From positions 1 to 23,891 of the forward strand of contig JAMPEH010000023.1 of the NCBI GenBank assembly GCA_023665245.1: DNA of 23,891 nucleotides, read 5' to 3'. The DNA comes from Muribaculaceae bacterium (GTDB lineage Bacteria > Pseudomonadota > Alphaproteobacteria > Rs-D84). Position numbers and translations under genes: made by a program. Positions 8,152 through 16,239 of the stretch are shown here, in pieces (the first letter of the stretch is position 1; each line of letters starts with the position of its first letter). The notes below the pieces were generated by a model that saw nothing but the letters and a program-made list of their open reading frames with translations, made no database searches and was not told the DNA's origin.

Positions 8152-9837
8152 TTATTTAGATGTACTGCCACCTGTATCACCGCCGGATGATGACCCACCA
8201 CCGCTGTCGCCACTTCCACCAGGTGTCGCGCCACCTGTGCTGTCGCCGCTAGGTGATGAGCCACCACTATCACTGGATGACGAACTGGTGTCGTTTGAAC
8301 CATTGTCATTTTGGGTGTTTTGGCCATTTTGCTGGGTATTGCCAGATTGGCCATCTTGTTTGGACTGGTCGTTTTTCTTATCTCCGTCTTTCTTCTCGTC
8401 CTTTTTGGATTCTTGTTTTTTATCTTCTTTCTTTGCTTCTTTTTTCGACTGCTTTTCGCCGTTGTCTTGTTTTTCTTCTGACTCTTCCTGCTGTTCTTCT
8501 GTGTCATAGCCTTGACTGCGGGCTTTATCGGCTTGCTCGTCTTCTTTTTCTGCTTTCTTTACGGCCTGTTCTGCCTTGTGACGGTCAACCGCACGGTCAA
8601 TTGCGCCCGATGTAATTGAACCCACCGCAATACCCAGGCCAGAGCCCAACAATGCAGATGTTGCAGATGTTTGTGCGCGTGTTTCGCGGTATGCGTTTTC
8701 TTTAAATGTTGTGATATCAACACCAAACCAGTTTTGTGTGCAATCAAATGTTGAACCCGCATAAGCTTTTTTCGATGCGTACAGTGTGCTGGGGGAACCG
8801 CCCGCCCAGAATTCAACAGTAAATACGCAATCCAGACTGCGTTCATCAAACAATGCGCCCAAACGTTGGCAACGATTGCGCATTGTGTCGCGTAATTCAT
8901 ACAGGCGCTCTTCGTCACGCTTTATCTGTTTTTCTGCATCCTGGCGCAGGGTTGCAAATACGTTCATTGCGCGTGCGGCCAGGCCACTGTCCTGTTCGGT
9001 ACAATCGCGTGCAATAGATGCGCATTTTGCAATTGCGGCGTCACCTGCGGCCTTGCCCAGGCATTTATTAAATGTTGCACCGCATTGTTCTTCGATGCAT
9101 GCGTTGTATGAATTTCCGCAATCAATCACGGCCTGATATCTGGACATGCGGAAATTCATGTCACGGTCGGCCTTGATTTCTGTGGTGAACAGGCGATATT
9201 CTTCGCCACTGCATGTGACGTTGCGGCGGCATAAATCCATTTTGTCGCCCCAGATTGTATCACCGTCGCCGGCGCATTTTAAGAAGTCGGCGCCACATTT
9301 TTCCTTCATACATGCACGCAGGCCACTGTCGCATGCAGACAGGCCGGCCGTGACAACATTTGTTTTATTTTGTGAAAATTCTTCGGATGTGGCGGCGTCC
9401 AGTGCGGCACGCTGGGCACGTATCATGTCGGCCAGGCTTTGCGTTGATGCGTCTGTCGCGCCGGTTGATGCGGTATTTAATACGGAATCAAATTGTGATG
9501 TTTTATCTTCGATAATCTGGTTCGCGTCTTGGACAGGTGTGTCGTCTGAATCTGTGGTGGTGGTTGTGTCGGTGGTACCAGAATTACCGGTGTCACCGCC
9601 ATCGGTGGTTGTGGTACTTGATGTGACAGTTGCCAGTTTCGCTGTCATTGTCGGCATGCGTTGTGACGCAGGCCGCGGTGTGGTCGCAGTTGTGGCGGCC
9701 GGTGTCGTACGCTGAACCACGGCGGCGGATGCCGGCGCGATATTATATGCAATAAAAACGCCCAGCGCGACAGATAATGTCGTATTGGATAACTGATTAC
9801 AATATTTAAAAAGACCGTTTTTGTTCATTGTTTGCAT
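8152..9837 (-). CDS. Exported Cys-rich coiled-coil protein with charged and Ser/Gly tail
   Basis: The protein is about 561 aa from the ATG at 9837. A GTG at 9846 and an ATG at 9828 are alternatives, and none has a clear Shine-Dalgarno, so translation is probably coupled to the preceding gene, whose stop is 15 nt away. A long signal peptide ends near APASA. A Thr/Ser/Asp-rich linker follows, then two copies of a motif of the form (R/N)AC(M/I)xE(K/Q)CGAxFxKC, near residues 180 and 256. Then come a charged coiled coil, a G-S-T-F-x-C...WFG pattern and one glycine zipper (ALLGSGLGIAVG). The final 130 residues switch to a Lys/Glu/Gln tract and then an almost pure Ser/Gly/Asp/Thr tail, both probably disordered. 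It is the middle gene of the operon, 36 bp before the OmpA-domain gene. No family recognised. Confidence 0.88.
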   Translation of the reverse strand: MQTMNKNGLFKYCNQLSNTTLSVALGVFIAYNIAPASAAVVQRTTPAATTATTPRPASQRMPTMTAKLATVTSSTTTTDGGDTGNSGTTDTTTTTDSDDTPVQDANQIIEDKTSQFDSVLNTASTGATDASTQSLADMIRAQRAALDAATSEEFSQNKTNVVTAGLSACDSGLRACMKEKCGADFLKCAGDGDTIWGDKMDLCRRNVTCSGEEYRLFTTEIKADRDMNFRMSRYQAVIDCGNSYNACIEEQCGATFNKCLGKAAGDAAIAKCASIARDCTEQDSGLAARAMNVFATLRQDAEKQIKRDEERLYELRDTMRNRCQRLGALFDERSLDCVFTVEFWAGGSPSTLYASKKAYAGSTFDCTQNWFGVDITTFKENAYRETRAQTSATSALLGSGLGIAVGSITSGAIDRAVDRHKAEQAVKKAEKEDEQADKARSQGYDTEEQQEESEEKQDNGEKQSKKEAKKEDKKQESKKDEKKDGDKKNDQSKQDGQSGNTQQNGQNTQNDNGSNDTSSSSSDSGGSSPSGDSTGGATPGGSGDSGGGSSSGGDTGGSTSK

Positions 9838-9852
9838 TTGTGCCACATTTTG

Positions 9853-10722
9853 TTATTTTAATACCGCGCATGCCAATTCATAGAATTTACATAATTGGGT
9901 TGCCATTACGCGTTCGCTTTCAAATCCGACATCGCAATGATTGCGCATATTGTTGGCGCATACGCTTTCGATACATGCGTCGCGACTGGCGTTATCCTTG
10001 CAGGATGCGGTGGCGGATGCTAATTTCGCATCGCGTGCAGATTTATAACTGGCGACCAGGCCACTGACCGCGGATGCGGCACTGGCAATCGCACTGTCGC
10101 GGGCGCCGGCCATATCGGTTCGGATAGATGCCAGATAAGAATCACAGCCTGTGGCGTCTACGCCGCATGTTGAAAAGAATTTATCAAAATCCGCATCTTT
10201 TTCGCATGCACGCCAATCAGAACCGCATTTTGACGAATCCACCAGGCATGAACGGATACTGGTACTGCATGATGATTTTGTTTTCTTTTTGCGGGCGTCG
10301 GCCTGTAATGTTGCCATTTGGGCGGAAATGCCGGCGGCCTTGCATGATTGTTCAATCAGTGAATCATATGCGTCTGTGACATCATCAACGGTACAGCCTG
10401 TGACCTTGGCCACGCATTTGGCGGTGGCCCATGCGTATCGGTCGCCGGGGTCTGCAGGGGCAGACTTTAATTCCTTGTCCGTCAGGTTATATTTCGCAGA
10501 TGTCCCGGCCGATACACTGCGCATCCCGGACGCAGTCGGCGGGGTGCCCGCACTGGCCGTGCCGCAATATTGGCATCGGGCCGACGGATTTGAACTGACG
10601 TTAATTGCGCAGGCAGAATCCAGGCACCGCGTCAGATTTGCGCGGGAACAACTGGTTGCCCCATTTGCATGCGGAATTACCAGAAAACCGCACATTACTA
10701 AAATTATTTTATGTGTTTTCAT
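9853..10722 (-). CDS. Small exported Cys-rich protein, first gene of operon
   Basis: The protein is 289 aa with a signal peptide (about residues 1-22, ending HANGA/TSC) and 20 cysteines in the mature part. Many cysteines are spaced C-x4-C to C-x7-C in helical surroundings, the same style as the next gene downstream. A Lys-rich KKKTK patch precedes a run of four close cysteines (SCSTSIRSC...KCGSDWRAC). An Ala/Ser-rich helix fills the space near residue 215. The start is set by GAGAG (minus strand, just upstream of 10722). It is transcribed first in the operon 10722 to 5030 and is divergent from the coiled-coil gene at 10892. The protein needs oxidative folding in the periplasm if the cysteines are paired. 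Function unknown. Confidence 0.87.
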   Translation of the reverse strand: MKTHKIILVMCGFLVIPHANGATSCSRANLTRCLDSACAINVSSNPSARCQYCGTASAGTPPTASGMRSVSAGTSAKYNLTDKELKSAPADPGDRYAWATAKCVAKVTGCTVDDVTDAYDSLIEQSCKAAGISAQMATLQADARKKKTKSSCSTSIRSCLVDSSKCGSDWRACEKDADFDKFFSTCGVDATGCDSYLASIRTDMAGARDSAIASAASAVSGLVASYKSARDAKLASATASCKDNASRDACIESVCANNMRNHCDVGFESERVMATQLCKFYELACAVLK

Positions 10723-10738
10723 GTTCTCTCTTGTAAAA

Positions 10739-10744
10739 ACTATA
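10739..10744 (-). promoter_or_regulatory. Probable -10 box of the Cys-rich operon
   Basis: The minus strand reads TATAGT about 16 nt before the ATG at 10722, with GAGAG as ribosome binding site in between. The -35 position (TTTTAT) is weak, so the assignment is tentative. Confidence 0.35.
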
Positions 10745-10817
10745 TCAAAAAACGTATGGCGATAAAAGTGAAAAAGGCATCTTCTATTTAATTTTTATGT
10801 TTTTTTGTAATTAGCAC

Positions 10818-10846
10818 TTGACAAAATAAATATGTTTGTCTATATT
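10818..10846 (+). promoter_or_regulatory. Consensus sigma70-type promoter
   Basis: TTGACA (10818-10823), a 17-nt spacer and TATATT (10841-10846) give near-perfect consensus. The predicted transcript start near 10853 lies downstream of an in-frame ATG at 10832, excluding that start for the following gene. The spacer holds ATGTTT and GTC, as in the promoter at 2155-2182. Confidence 0.82.
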
Positions 10847-10891
10847 TGTGTCGTAGTAAAACGAAATAAATCGAAAACAAGGAGATTTAAA

Positions 10892-11581
10892 ATGCCAGCA
10901 GGTACACCAGGAACAAGTGGTTCAACAACATCTACTTCGCCAAATTGGTTCAAGAAAAATTGGTTGGGTTTAAGTGCAGGTGTCATCGCAACAATCGCAT
11001 TGATTGTTGGTATGAATAACTGCAGTGGGAATTCTGACCGTGATGCACGTATTGATGACGTTGCGGCAAATGTTGATTCTTTGACTGTGAATCAGACAAA
11101 GATTATTGAAGTGGTTCAGAATCATGAAACACGTATCCAGAATAATGCAACGGCAATCAATAATTTGAAATCACGCATGGATAATGCAGAAAGTGATATT
11201 TCAGATTTGCAGGACAGTATCGCCGTTCATCGTACGGAAATTGACAGTCTGAAAATGGGTGTTGATTCAATTGCAAAACTGCAACAGAAGTGCCCTTGCA
11301 TTAACCCAAAGGCGGTCAAGAAATCAGGAAAGCGTCCGGCGCGTCCAAATAATGTACCGGTACGTCGTGATACCATCGCAGGCCAGGTTGCGTCCGGTTG
11401 CGGTTCAAATCAAAATGCCGCAGTGGTTATTGGCAACAATTCGTCCAACAATACCGTTATTATCAATAATGGTGCAGGTAATGTTGAAGCCACAAAAGCA
11501 AAGCCGGATACAATTACACAATCTTGGACAGCAAAGGGCCAAGTGACAGTTGTTGTTGCAAGACGTGGTTATTGCAGATAA
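10892..11581 (+). CDS. Single-span membrane protein with periplasmic coiled coil
   Basis: The protein is 229 aa from the ATG at 10892, set by AAGGAG (10879-10884) and by the promoter position. Residues 1-18 are Gly/Ser/Thr-rich. A transmembrane helix spans about residues 26-42 (LGLSAGVIATIALIVG). Residues about 50-130 are regular heptads with Ile/Leu/Val at a/d positions and many Asn, predicting an oligomeric stalk. A C-P-C motif ends the coil, followed by a basic Arg/Pro segment and a short Asn-rich beta repeat (VVIGNN, TVIINNG) before a basic Cys-containing C-terminus. The coil plus short beta repeat recalls trimeric stalk proteins, but no head or anchor domain is recognisable. It has its own promoter and terminator, so it is monocistronic. 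Function unknown. Confidence 0.85.
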   Translation: MPAGTPGTSGSTTSTSPNWFKKNWLGLSAGVIATIALIVGMNNCSGNSDRDARIDDVAANVDSLTVNQTKIIEVVQNHETRIQNNATAINNLKSRMDNAESDISDLQDSIAVHRTEIDSLKMGVDSIAKLQQKCPCINPKAVKKSGKRPARPNNVPVRRDTIAGQVASGCGSNQNAAVVIGNNSSNNTVIINNGAGNVEATKAKPDTITQSWTAKGQVTVVVARRGYCR

Positions 11582-11609
11582 TTACAGTTTCTCCTTTGTT
11601 TGTTGTGAT

Positions 11610-11639
11610 ACAGTCCGCCGTATGGCGGGCTGTTTTTTT
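11610..11639 (+). terminator. Intrinsic terminator
   Basis: A 10-bp stem, ACAGTCCGCC (11610-11619) / GGCGGGCTGT (11624-11633), has a GTAT loop and is followed by six T residues. It ends the coiled-coil gene. Confidence 0.92.
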
Positions 11640-11679
11640 GCTAGACATATAAATCTGATGCTGGTAAACTTATTTTAAG

Positions 11680-11692
11680 TATAATTGAGAGA
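11680..11692 (+). promoter_or_regulatory. TATAAT box and GAGAGA site before the autotransporter gene
   Basis: TATAAT (11680-11685) has no clear -35 partner. If it is the -10 box, transcription starts near 11692, directly before the ATG at 11693 (leaderless). If GAGAGA (11687-11692) is a ribosome binding site, the ATG at 11702 is used, 9 nt away, and the real promoter lies further upstream. The sequence does not decide between these. Confidence 0.4.
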
Positions 11693-11701
11693 ATGATTAT
11701 A

Positions 11702-14700
11702 ATGAAATACATCAGATTATTATTGTTTGTCTTGGTTTTGATGCCGTTTTCTGTACGTGCGCAATCAAATGACTTTATGGTCGCAGCCCAGTTGTTATCG
11801 GCGGCAAAAAATGCGGATATTCAACAGGTTCAGATTTTAATCAACAGTGGTGCAAATGTTAATTATGTTGATTCAACAGGGTTGTCGTTGGTGTGTACGG
11901 CACTGATGAATAATGATATGCGTGCAGCCCAGATTCTGCAAATGTATGGCGCAGATGCCTCAAAGTGTGACCAGCAAATAAAAAGTTATAATAATAGAAC
12001 CAAGCCCAAGGGCAGTGGGGGGCTGTTCAGTGGGCTGTCGTCCACGCATAAATTGACGTTGGCGGCGGCAGGGGCCGCCGTTGTTGTAGGGGGGCTGCTG
12101 TTGCTGACAGATGTGTTTGATGCGGGCAATGGCAATGATGGCGGGTCTTCTGGTGGAAATCGTCCGACCGGTAATGGCAGTGGTAATGGCACTACGTCGG
12201 CGGCAGACGCAAAAATCGAACTGGCATACGGACCGGCAATGCCAAATGCCACGTCTGAGGCGGCGAATTACACCGCTAACCTGAATTATTACAGTTCTGT
12301 GATAAAATCAACACAAGAAGGTGTTTCAGATATCACATTGTTAAAAGATAATTTTGACCTGATGAATTCTGGTGGCCAGAATTACTTGCTGATGATGCAT
12401 GGGTATTCGCCGCTGGCGCGTGGTTATATGGGAATGCGTACGTTGCGTTTCCCGTCGGCAGGGGCGCCAATTGAAAAATTAGGAACTTATGAATCTGATG
12501 CTGCGCAATCTGTACTGGGGGGGCGTCCTACAAATGTTGCATTGGTGACAGCAAATGGGATAAATGCCGCGTTAAAGCCAGTGGGGGAATTGTCGGCTGA
12601 AAAAAATTCGTTGGATGATACGTTGTTGGTATGGACGTCTATTGCGAATCCGTCAACAGGGGCATTGGCAACCGCAAATCGTAATTCGCTATCCAGTAAA
12701 TATTTTAACAATATTATTAATAATTCTGAATCAGGGACAGCATTTACAGACCTGTATACAACCGAAGACAATTTGATACTAAGCACTATGGATTTGGGTG
12801 GTTTTGGTACGGCGGTGCAGAATCCGTTTGCATTGGCCGATGATGATATTTTGGCGAAAATTGTTGGTGGCCGCGACAGTGGATATGCATCGGCAGACTA
12901 TTTCGGTTTTATGCCAAACGGCCAGATGATGATTCTTCGTACCGGTAATGGTATGGCAATGAAAGATGTGACGGATGAACCCACTGGTATCACAGATGAT
13001 ATGCGCAGTGGTACGATTTCTTCTATTGCGACAGGTGGTGCGCTAGATTTGTTTGGCAAAACTTTGACATTAACGGTTGATGGCAATACCTTTACGGCAA
13101 CAGACGGTACCGATACATATACCGGATATATCAGTGTTAATGGCATGATGTATATTGACAGCAAGATTGCGGGAATTTTGTCTTATAAAATCAGTGATGA
13201 TAATAATTTGACGTTGGCGCAAAAGGCGGATGTTGCCGATTATTATAATTACAAGGCGTTGTTAAATGCGTCATTGTTCAGAACTGATGGTCAAACAAAT
13301 GGTCGTTCGCATCCGGATGTTATTGCAAATGCGTCTATTATCGCGCCACTGTATTCGACAGATACAAAAACAATTGAAAGTGTCTTGGCGGCCGGTACAA
13401 CCCAGGCGCAATATCAGACCGCACTGTTAAGTTTTATTAATGATTATTATAATCGTGATACCCAGGATGGTGTGGTGGTGGACACTGGGGATGATGCAAC
13501 ACGTACGGATGATTTGCCCAGTTCGGATGCTGCGAAATTTTTCAGCAATGTTGGCAGTCTGGTTTCACCATTGGTTGTATTTTCAACAGGCGCATTTGAA
13601 ACAGATGCAAATTATACAAATCGTGTTTTGTCGGCAACGTTTGAAAATGCGGCGCCATTGGCATATTCTAATCTGGAACATTTGTTTATGTCCGTGGTTG
13701 CGGTTGGGCAAATTGGTACCGGCACGTCCCAGGCGACGTCCATTGCCGGATACACACCGAAAAATAAATATACCCTGTCACGGTGGAGTGACACAAACGG
13801 CACCGATACAACCGATGATGATGTTTTTTATCAATCGCGTGTTTGTGGTGTTGCGGGAACAGGAACATCTGATATTGACCCATGGTGTTTTGCGGCAACG
13901 GGTGTAAATGCACAGATGGCAACATCTGCGGCGGCGGGGGCGGCGGGTTCGATTAAATCCGCATTTGATTATTTAAGCAATAGTCAGGTCTTTACATTAT
14001 TGGCATTAACCGCCGATGGACCATATTTGGCGACAGTTGATGGCGGAAATATAACCAAGGATGGATTGGTTGATTATTTACAGGCACGTTTTGAAATGCC
14101 AAACGAATATAATGCAAAATGGACGCAGCAAGGTCAGGATTATCTGGATGTGTTCAAAGAAGTGTTTGGATATGGCTTGATTAATTTGGAACGTGCAACA
14201 ACACCGGGTACAAAAGTTTATTTCTATGATGGTGGTAATAAAATTGTATCGGCAAATGGCGACGCGTATTGGCGTGCGGCAACTCAGACTGCGTTCCGTG
14301 CGTCCAGTGCGTTCCGGCCACGTGCGGCAACAATCAGTGCGCCGTTCTATGATATATTGGAAAGTGTGGATGGTGAAATGCGTATGCCGCGTGTTTGGAA
14401 AAATGAATTTGCGTTGTCATCTGATGGCGGTCGTGGGCTGTATATGGGCGACGTATTGGGCGATTTGAAAACCTATGATGCGCCGGATGAACATATGCAA
14501 ATTGGAAATTTGGGATTCAGTTTGATGCGCAGTCAGCGTGCATATAATGACAATTTAAACGGATTGGATTCTTTAAGTTTTGATTATTCGCGTGGCGCAT
14601 GGAATTTTGCCGCCGGATATCAGCATTATTTGACCGATGGTGTGTCGCGTTTTACGGGTGCGGCGAATCCGATTTTATCAATGGCATCAAATGCGATTAC

Positions 14701-15442
14701 ATCTGATGCGGAATATGGGGCAGGGCGTTGGTCGTTTGGTGGACGTGTCTTTTCTGGTTCCATAACGGACGAAGGATTATTGGAAAATGACCCGACTGTC
14801 ACATCACAATTTATGCCCGCAAAGTTGGGAACAATCCAAGGTGCACAGTCGCATGTTGGATGGCGCAGCGATATGTTGGGATTTACTGCGTCGGCGGGTG
14901 TGGCGTATGAATCTGATACGATTTTAGGCGCCCAGACAGGTGGATTATTAAATCTGGGTGGGGGAAACACGACGTATTTTGATACGGTTATGCGTATCGC
15001 GCCGATGGATAAATTGGCGCTGACATTGCGTGGAACGTTTGCGCGTACGACATCTGATGTGACCGGTGATTTCGTTTTGGGTATGTCGGATGTTTCATCC
15101 AATGCATTTGCGGCAGAAATGGATTTTGGTAATTTCAGTTTTGGTGTAATGCGGCCACTGGCGGTGACGCGTGGCAATTTACAATATGCGCATGCAGATT
15201 ACGATGTGATTGAAACGGCAGCCGGCAAATTTGATTTGGATGTGCGTGATATGCATATTGCAAATCTGAATTTGCGTCCAGAAAATCGTGAATTGCGATT
15301 CACCGGTACGTGGCGCCATAAATTTGGTGAATTTACAGACGGGGCACTGGGGCTGATATACCGTGTGCATCCAGATAATACAGATGATTTTGGCAATGAA
15401 TCAATATTTATGATGAAAATGACACATCGGTTGGGGATATAA
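11702..15442 (+). CDS. Autotransporter with exported ankyrin repeats and subtilase-like passenger
   Basis: The protein is about 1246 aa (1249 if the ATG at 11693 is used; residue numbers here use that longer form). The signal peptide ends at SVRA/QS. Residues about 27-100 are ankyrin repeats (AAKNADIQQVQILINSGANV, then a second unit with MRAAQILQMYGAD), followed by a hydrophobic Ala/Gly/Val helix (about 121-140) and a Gly/Asn/Ser linker. The passenger has landmarks of S8 subtilase autotransporters: a VVFSTGAF strand, the pattern P-x7-L-x6-V-AV (near 660), an ATSAAAGAAG segment like the GTSxAAP serine motif (Ser745), and GYGLINLERA (near 826). The Asp and His motifs are not convincing and the oxyanion-hole AGN is replaced by STG, so proteolytic activity is doubtful. 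Residues about 960-1249 are amphipathic beta strands forming an outer-membrane barrel. Its likely job is surface display. A small gene follows without a clear terminator in between. Confidence 0.88.
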   Translation: MKYIRLLLFVLVLMPFSVRAQSNDFMVAAQLLSAAKNADIQQVQILINSGANVNYVDSTGLSLVCTALMNNDMRAAQILQMYGADASKCDQQIKSYNNRTKPKGSGGLFSGLSSTHKLTLAAAGAAVVVGGLLLLTDVFDAGNGNDGGSSGGNRPTGNGSGNGTTSAADAKIELAYGPAMPNATSEAANYTANLNYYSSVIKSTQEGVSDITLLKDNFDLMNSGGQNYLLMMHGYSPLARGYMGMRTLRFPSAGAPIEKLGTYESDAAQSVLGGRPTNVALVTANGINAALKPVGELSAEKNSLDDTLLVWTSIANPSTGALATANRNSLSSKYFNNIINNSESGTAFTDLYTTEDNLILSTMDLGGFGTAVQNPFALADDDILAKIVGGRDSGYASADYFGFMPNGQMMILRTGNGMAMKDVTDEPTGITDDMRSGTISSIATGGALDLFGKTLTLTVDGNTFTATDGTDTYTGYISVNGMMYIDSKIAGILSYKISDDNNLTLAQKADVADYYNYKALLNASLFRTDGQTNGRSHPDVIANASIIAPLYSTDTKTIESVLAAGTTQAQYQTALLSFINDYYNRDTQDGVVVDTGDDATRTDDLPSSDAAKFFSNVGSLVSPLVVFSTGAFETDANYTNRVLSATFENAAPLAYSNLEHLFMSVVAVGQIGTGTSQATSIAGYTPKNKYTLSRWSDTNGTDTTDDDVFYQSRVCGVAGTGTSDIDPWCFAATGVNAQMATSAAAGAAGSIKSAFDYLSNSQVFTLLALTADGPYLATVDGGNITKDGLVDYLQARFEMPNEYNAKWTQQGQDYLDVFKEVFGYGLINLERATTPGTKVYFYDGGNKIVSANGDAYWRAATQTAFRASSAFRPRAATISAPFYDILESVDGEMRMPRVWKNEFALSSDGGRGLYMGDVLGDLKTYDAPDEHMQIGNLGFSLMRSQRAYNDNLNGLDSLSFDYSRGAWNFAAGYQHYLTDGVSRFTGAANPILSMASNAITSDAEYGAGRWSFGGRVFSGSITDEGLLENDPTVTSQFMPAKLGTIQGAQSHVGWRSDMLGFTASAGVAYESDTILGAQTGGLLNLGGGNTTYFDTVMRIAPMDKLALTLRGTFARTTSDVTGDFVLGMSDVSSNAFAAEMDFGNFSFGVMRPLAVTRGNLQYAHADYDVIETAAGKFDLDVRDMHIANLNLRPENRELRFTGTWRHKFGEFTDGALGLIYRVHPDNTDDFGNESIFMMKMTHRLGI

Positions 15443-15540
15443 ATTTTGTGCCTGGCCGAATTGTCGTTGTCAAAAAAATATTTTGTCTTGATTAAAAATT
15501 TTTCTGTATTAGTATGTATCGGATAATAAAAGGTACAATA

Positions 15541-15975
15541 ATGATTTATTATAAAAATGTTTTTCTGAATATATCAAACAGTTTGAATTCCCGTCGTGTT
15601 TCAAATGCGCCAAACCCATATGCAGATATGGATATTCAAATGCTGGCGCGTGCATGCCAGGAAATGCGTCCGGTTATTGCCACCAATGGTAATGCATATT
15701 ATTACTTTGTTGATAATTATATGAGTCTGGAAATGATTCAGTATTTGTTAAATGTCAATGGCGTTGTGGCGTATCGTCGTTATTCTGGATACCAGGTATT
15801 CTATGGTGGTCGCCAGGCGGTTGTGCGCGTACCGATTAAGTATTTAGATAAACATCCAAATGCCCGGGCGTTTATGGATAAAGTTGTTGATGCGCGTTCA
15901 AATGCAATGGGAACTGCAGAATGTGCGATGTCGAAATATATCGACATAGTACAGCAACGCATGCGCGGAAAATAA
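15541..15975 (+). CDS. Hypothetical small soluble protein
   Basis: The protein is 144 aa from the ATG at 15541; an ATG at 15514 would add nine residues but has no better ribosome binding site. No signal peptide or membrane span is seen. The sequence is mixed alpha/beta with many Tyr (YYYFVDNYMS, YRRYSGYQVFYGG) and a basic C-terminus. I do not recognise it. It lies 98 bp after the autotransporter on the same strand and may be cotranscribed with it. The bases before the ATG (GGTACAATA) are identical to those before the OmpA-domain gene at 8116, which may be chance. A clear terminator follows at 15988. Confidence 0.72.
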   Translation: MIYYKNVFLNISNSLNSRRVSNAPNPYADMDIQMLARACQEMRPVIATNGNAYYYFVDNYMSLEMIQYLLNVNGVVAYRRYSGYQVFYGGRQAVVRVPIKYLDKHPNARAFMDKVVDARSNAMGTAECAMSKYIDIVQQRMRGK

Positions 15976-15987
15976 ATATCTATTTGT

Positions 15988-16010
15988 CCCGGTGATACCG
16001 GGATTTTTTA
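15988..16010 (+). terminator. Intrinsic terminator
   Basis: A perfect 6-bp GC-rich stem, CCCGGT (15988-15993) / ACCGGG (15997-16002), has a GAT loop and is followed by ATTTTTTA. Confidence 0.88.
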
Positions 16011-16039
16011 TTGTTTTAATATGCCATATTTGATAATAT
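16011..16039 (+). promoter_or_regulatory. Probable promoter of structured RNA copy 1
   Basis: TTGTTT (16011-16016), a 17-nt spacer and TAATAT (16034-16039) predict a start near 16046, exactly at the base of the first hairpin of the RNA. Confidence 0.5.
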
Positions 16040-16045
16040 TGTCTT

Positions 16046-16215
16046 GATACAGGGGATTCCTGTATTGGGCTTAAGAACCCATTGAGCATGCCTGTCACAG
16101 GCAAAAAACATTCCAACCAATCACGGTTGGGGTGTGGTGAATATATTGAATAAACCACGCAATTGCTCAATTGTTCTTAAACTCCAACCGTCAGTATTTT
16201 TGCTGGCGATTTTAT
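16046..16215 (+). ncRNA. Structured non-coding RNA, copy 1 (unrecognised family)
   Basis: No ORF fits this interval, which folds into an ordered set of helices. H1 is ATACAGG (16047-16053) / CCTGTAT (16059-16065). TGGG then leads into P1, made of TTAAGAAC (16071-16078) / GTTCTTAA (16173-16180) and ATTGAGCA (16081-16088) / TGCTCAAT (16164-16171). P2 is TGCCTG/CAGGCA (16089-16103). P3 is CCAACC/GGTTGG (16113-16130). P4 is GTGGT/ACCAC (16134-16158), enclosing the loop GAATATATTGAATAA. A CAAT junction and ACTCCAACC follow, then a terminator stem CGTCAG/CTGGCG (16189-16208) with a T-rich tail. The same architecture recurs at 19988-20151 with different stem sequences. It ends about 25 nt before the lipoprotein gene at 16240, so it is either a standalone sRNA or a leader with an attenuator. 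Confidence 0.75.
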
Positions 16216-16239
16216 TTATAAATATAAAAGGGGTATGAT

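Noticed and set aside
9146..9715. 189-aa plus-strand ORF
   Set aside because: It lies fully antisense to the 8152-9837 gene, whose signal peptide and Cys motifs are clear.
10832..10891. Upstream ATG extension of the coiled-coil gene
   Set aside because: The ATG at 10832 lies inside the spacer of a consensus promoter, and a strong SD precedes the ATG at 10892.
1..11581. Type IV or other known secretion system locus
   Set aside because: No ATPase, VirB/Tra, Sec or T6SS component motif is visible; the genes are exported Cys-rich proteins without recognisable secretion machinery.
16181..16189. Free anti-Shine-Dalgarno seed (CTCC) in the structured RNA
   Set aside because: The CTC bases can extend P1 by pairing with GGG of the TGGG motif in both copies, so a single-stranded seed is not established.
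16046..16215. CRISPR or simple repeat explanation for the two similar intergenic regions
   Set aside because: There are only two copies, 4 kb apart, with paired stems that differ in sequence; a direct repeat would preserve sequence rather than pairing.
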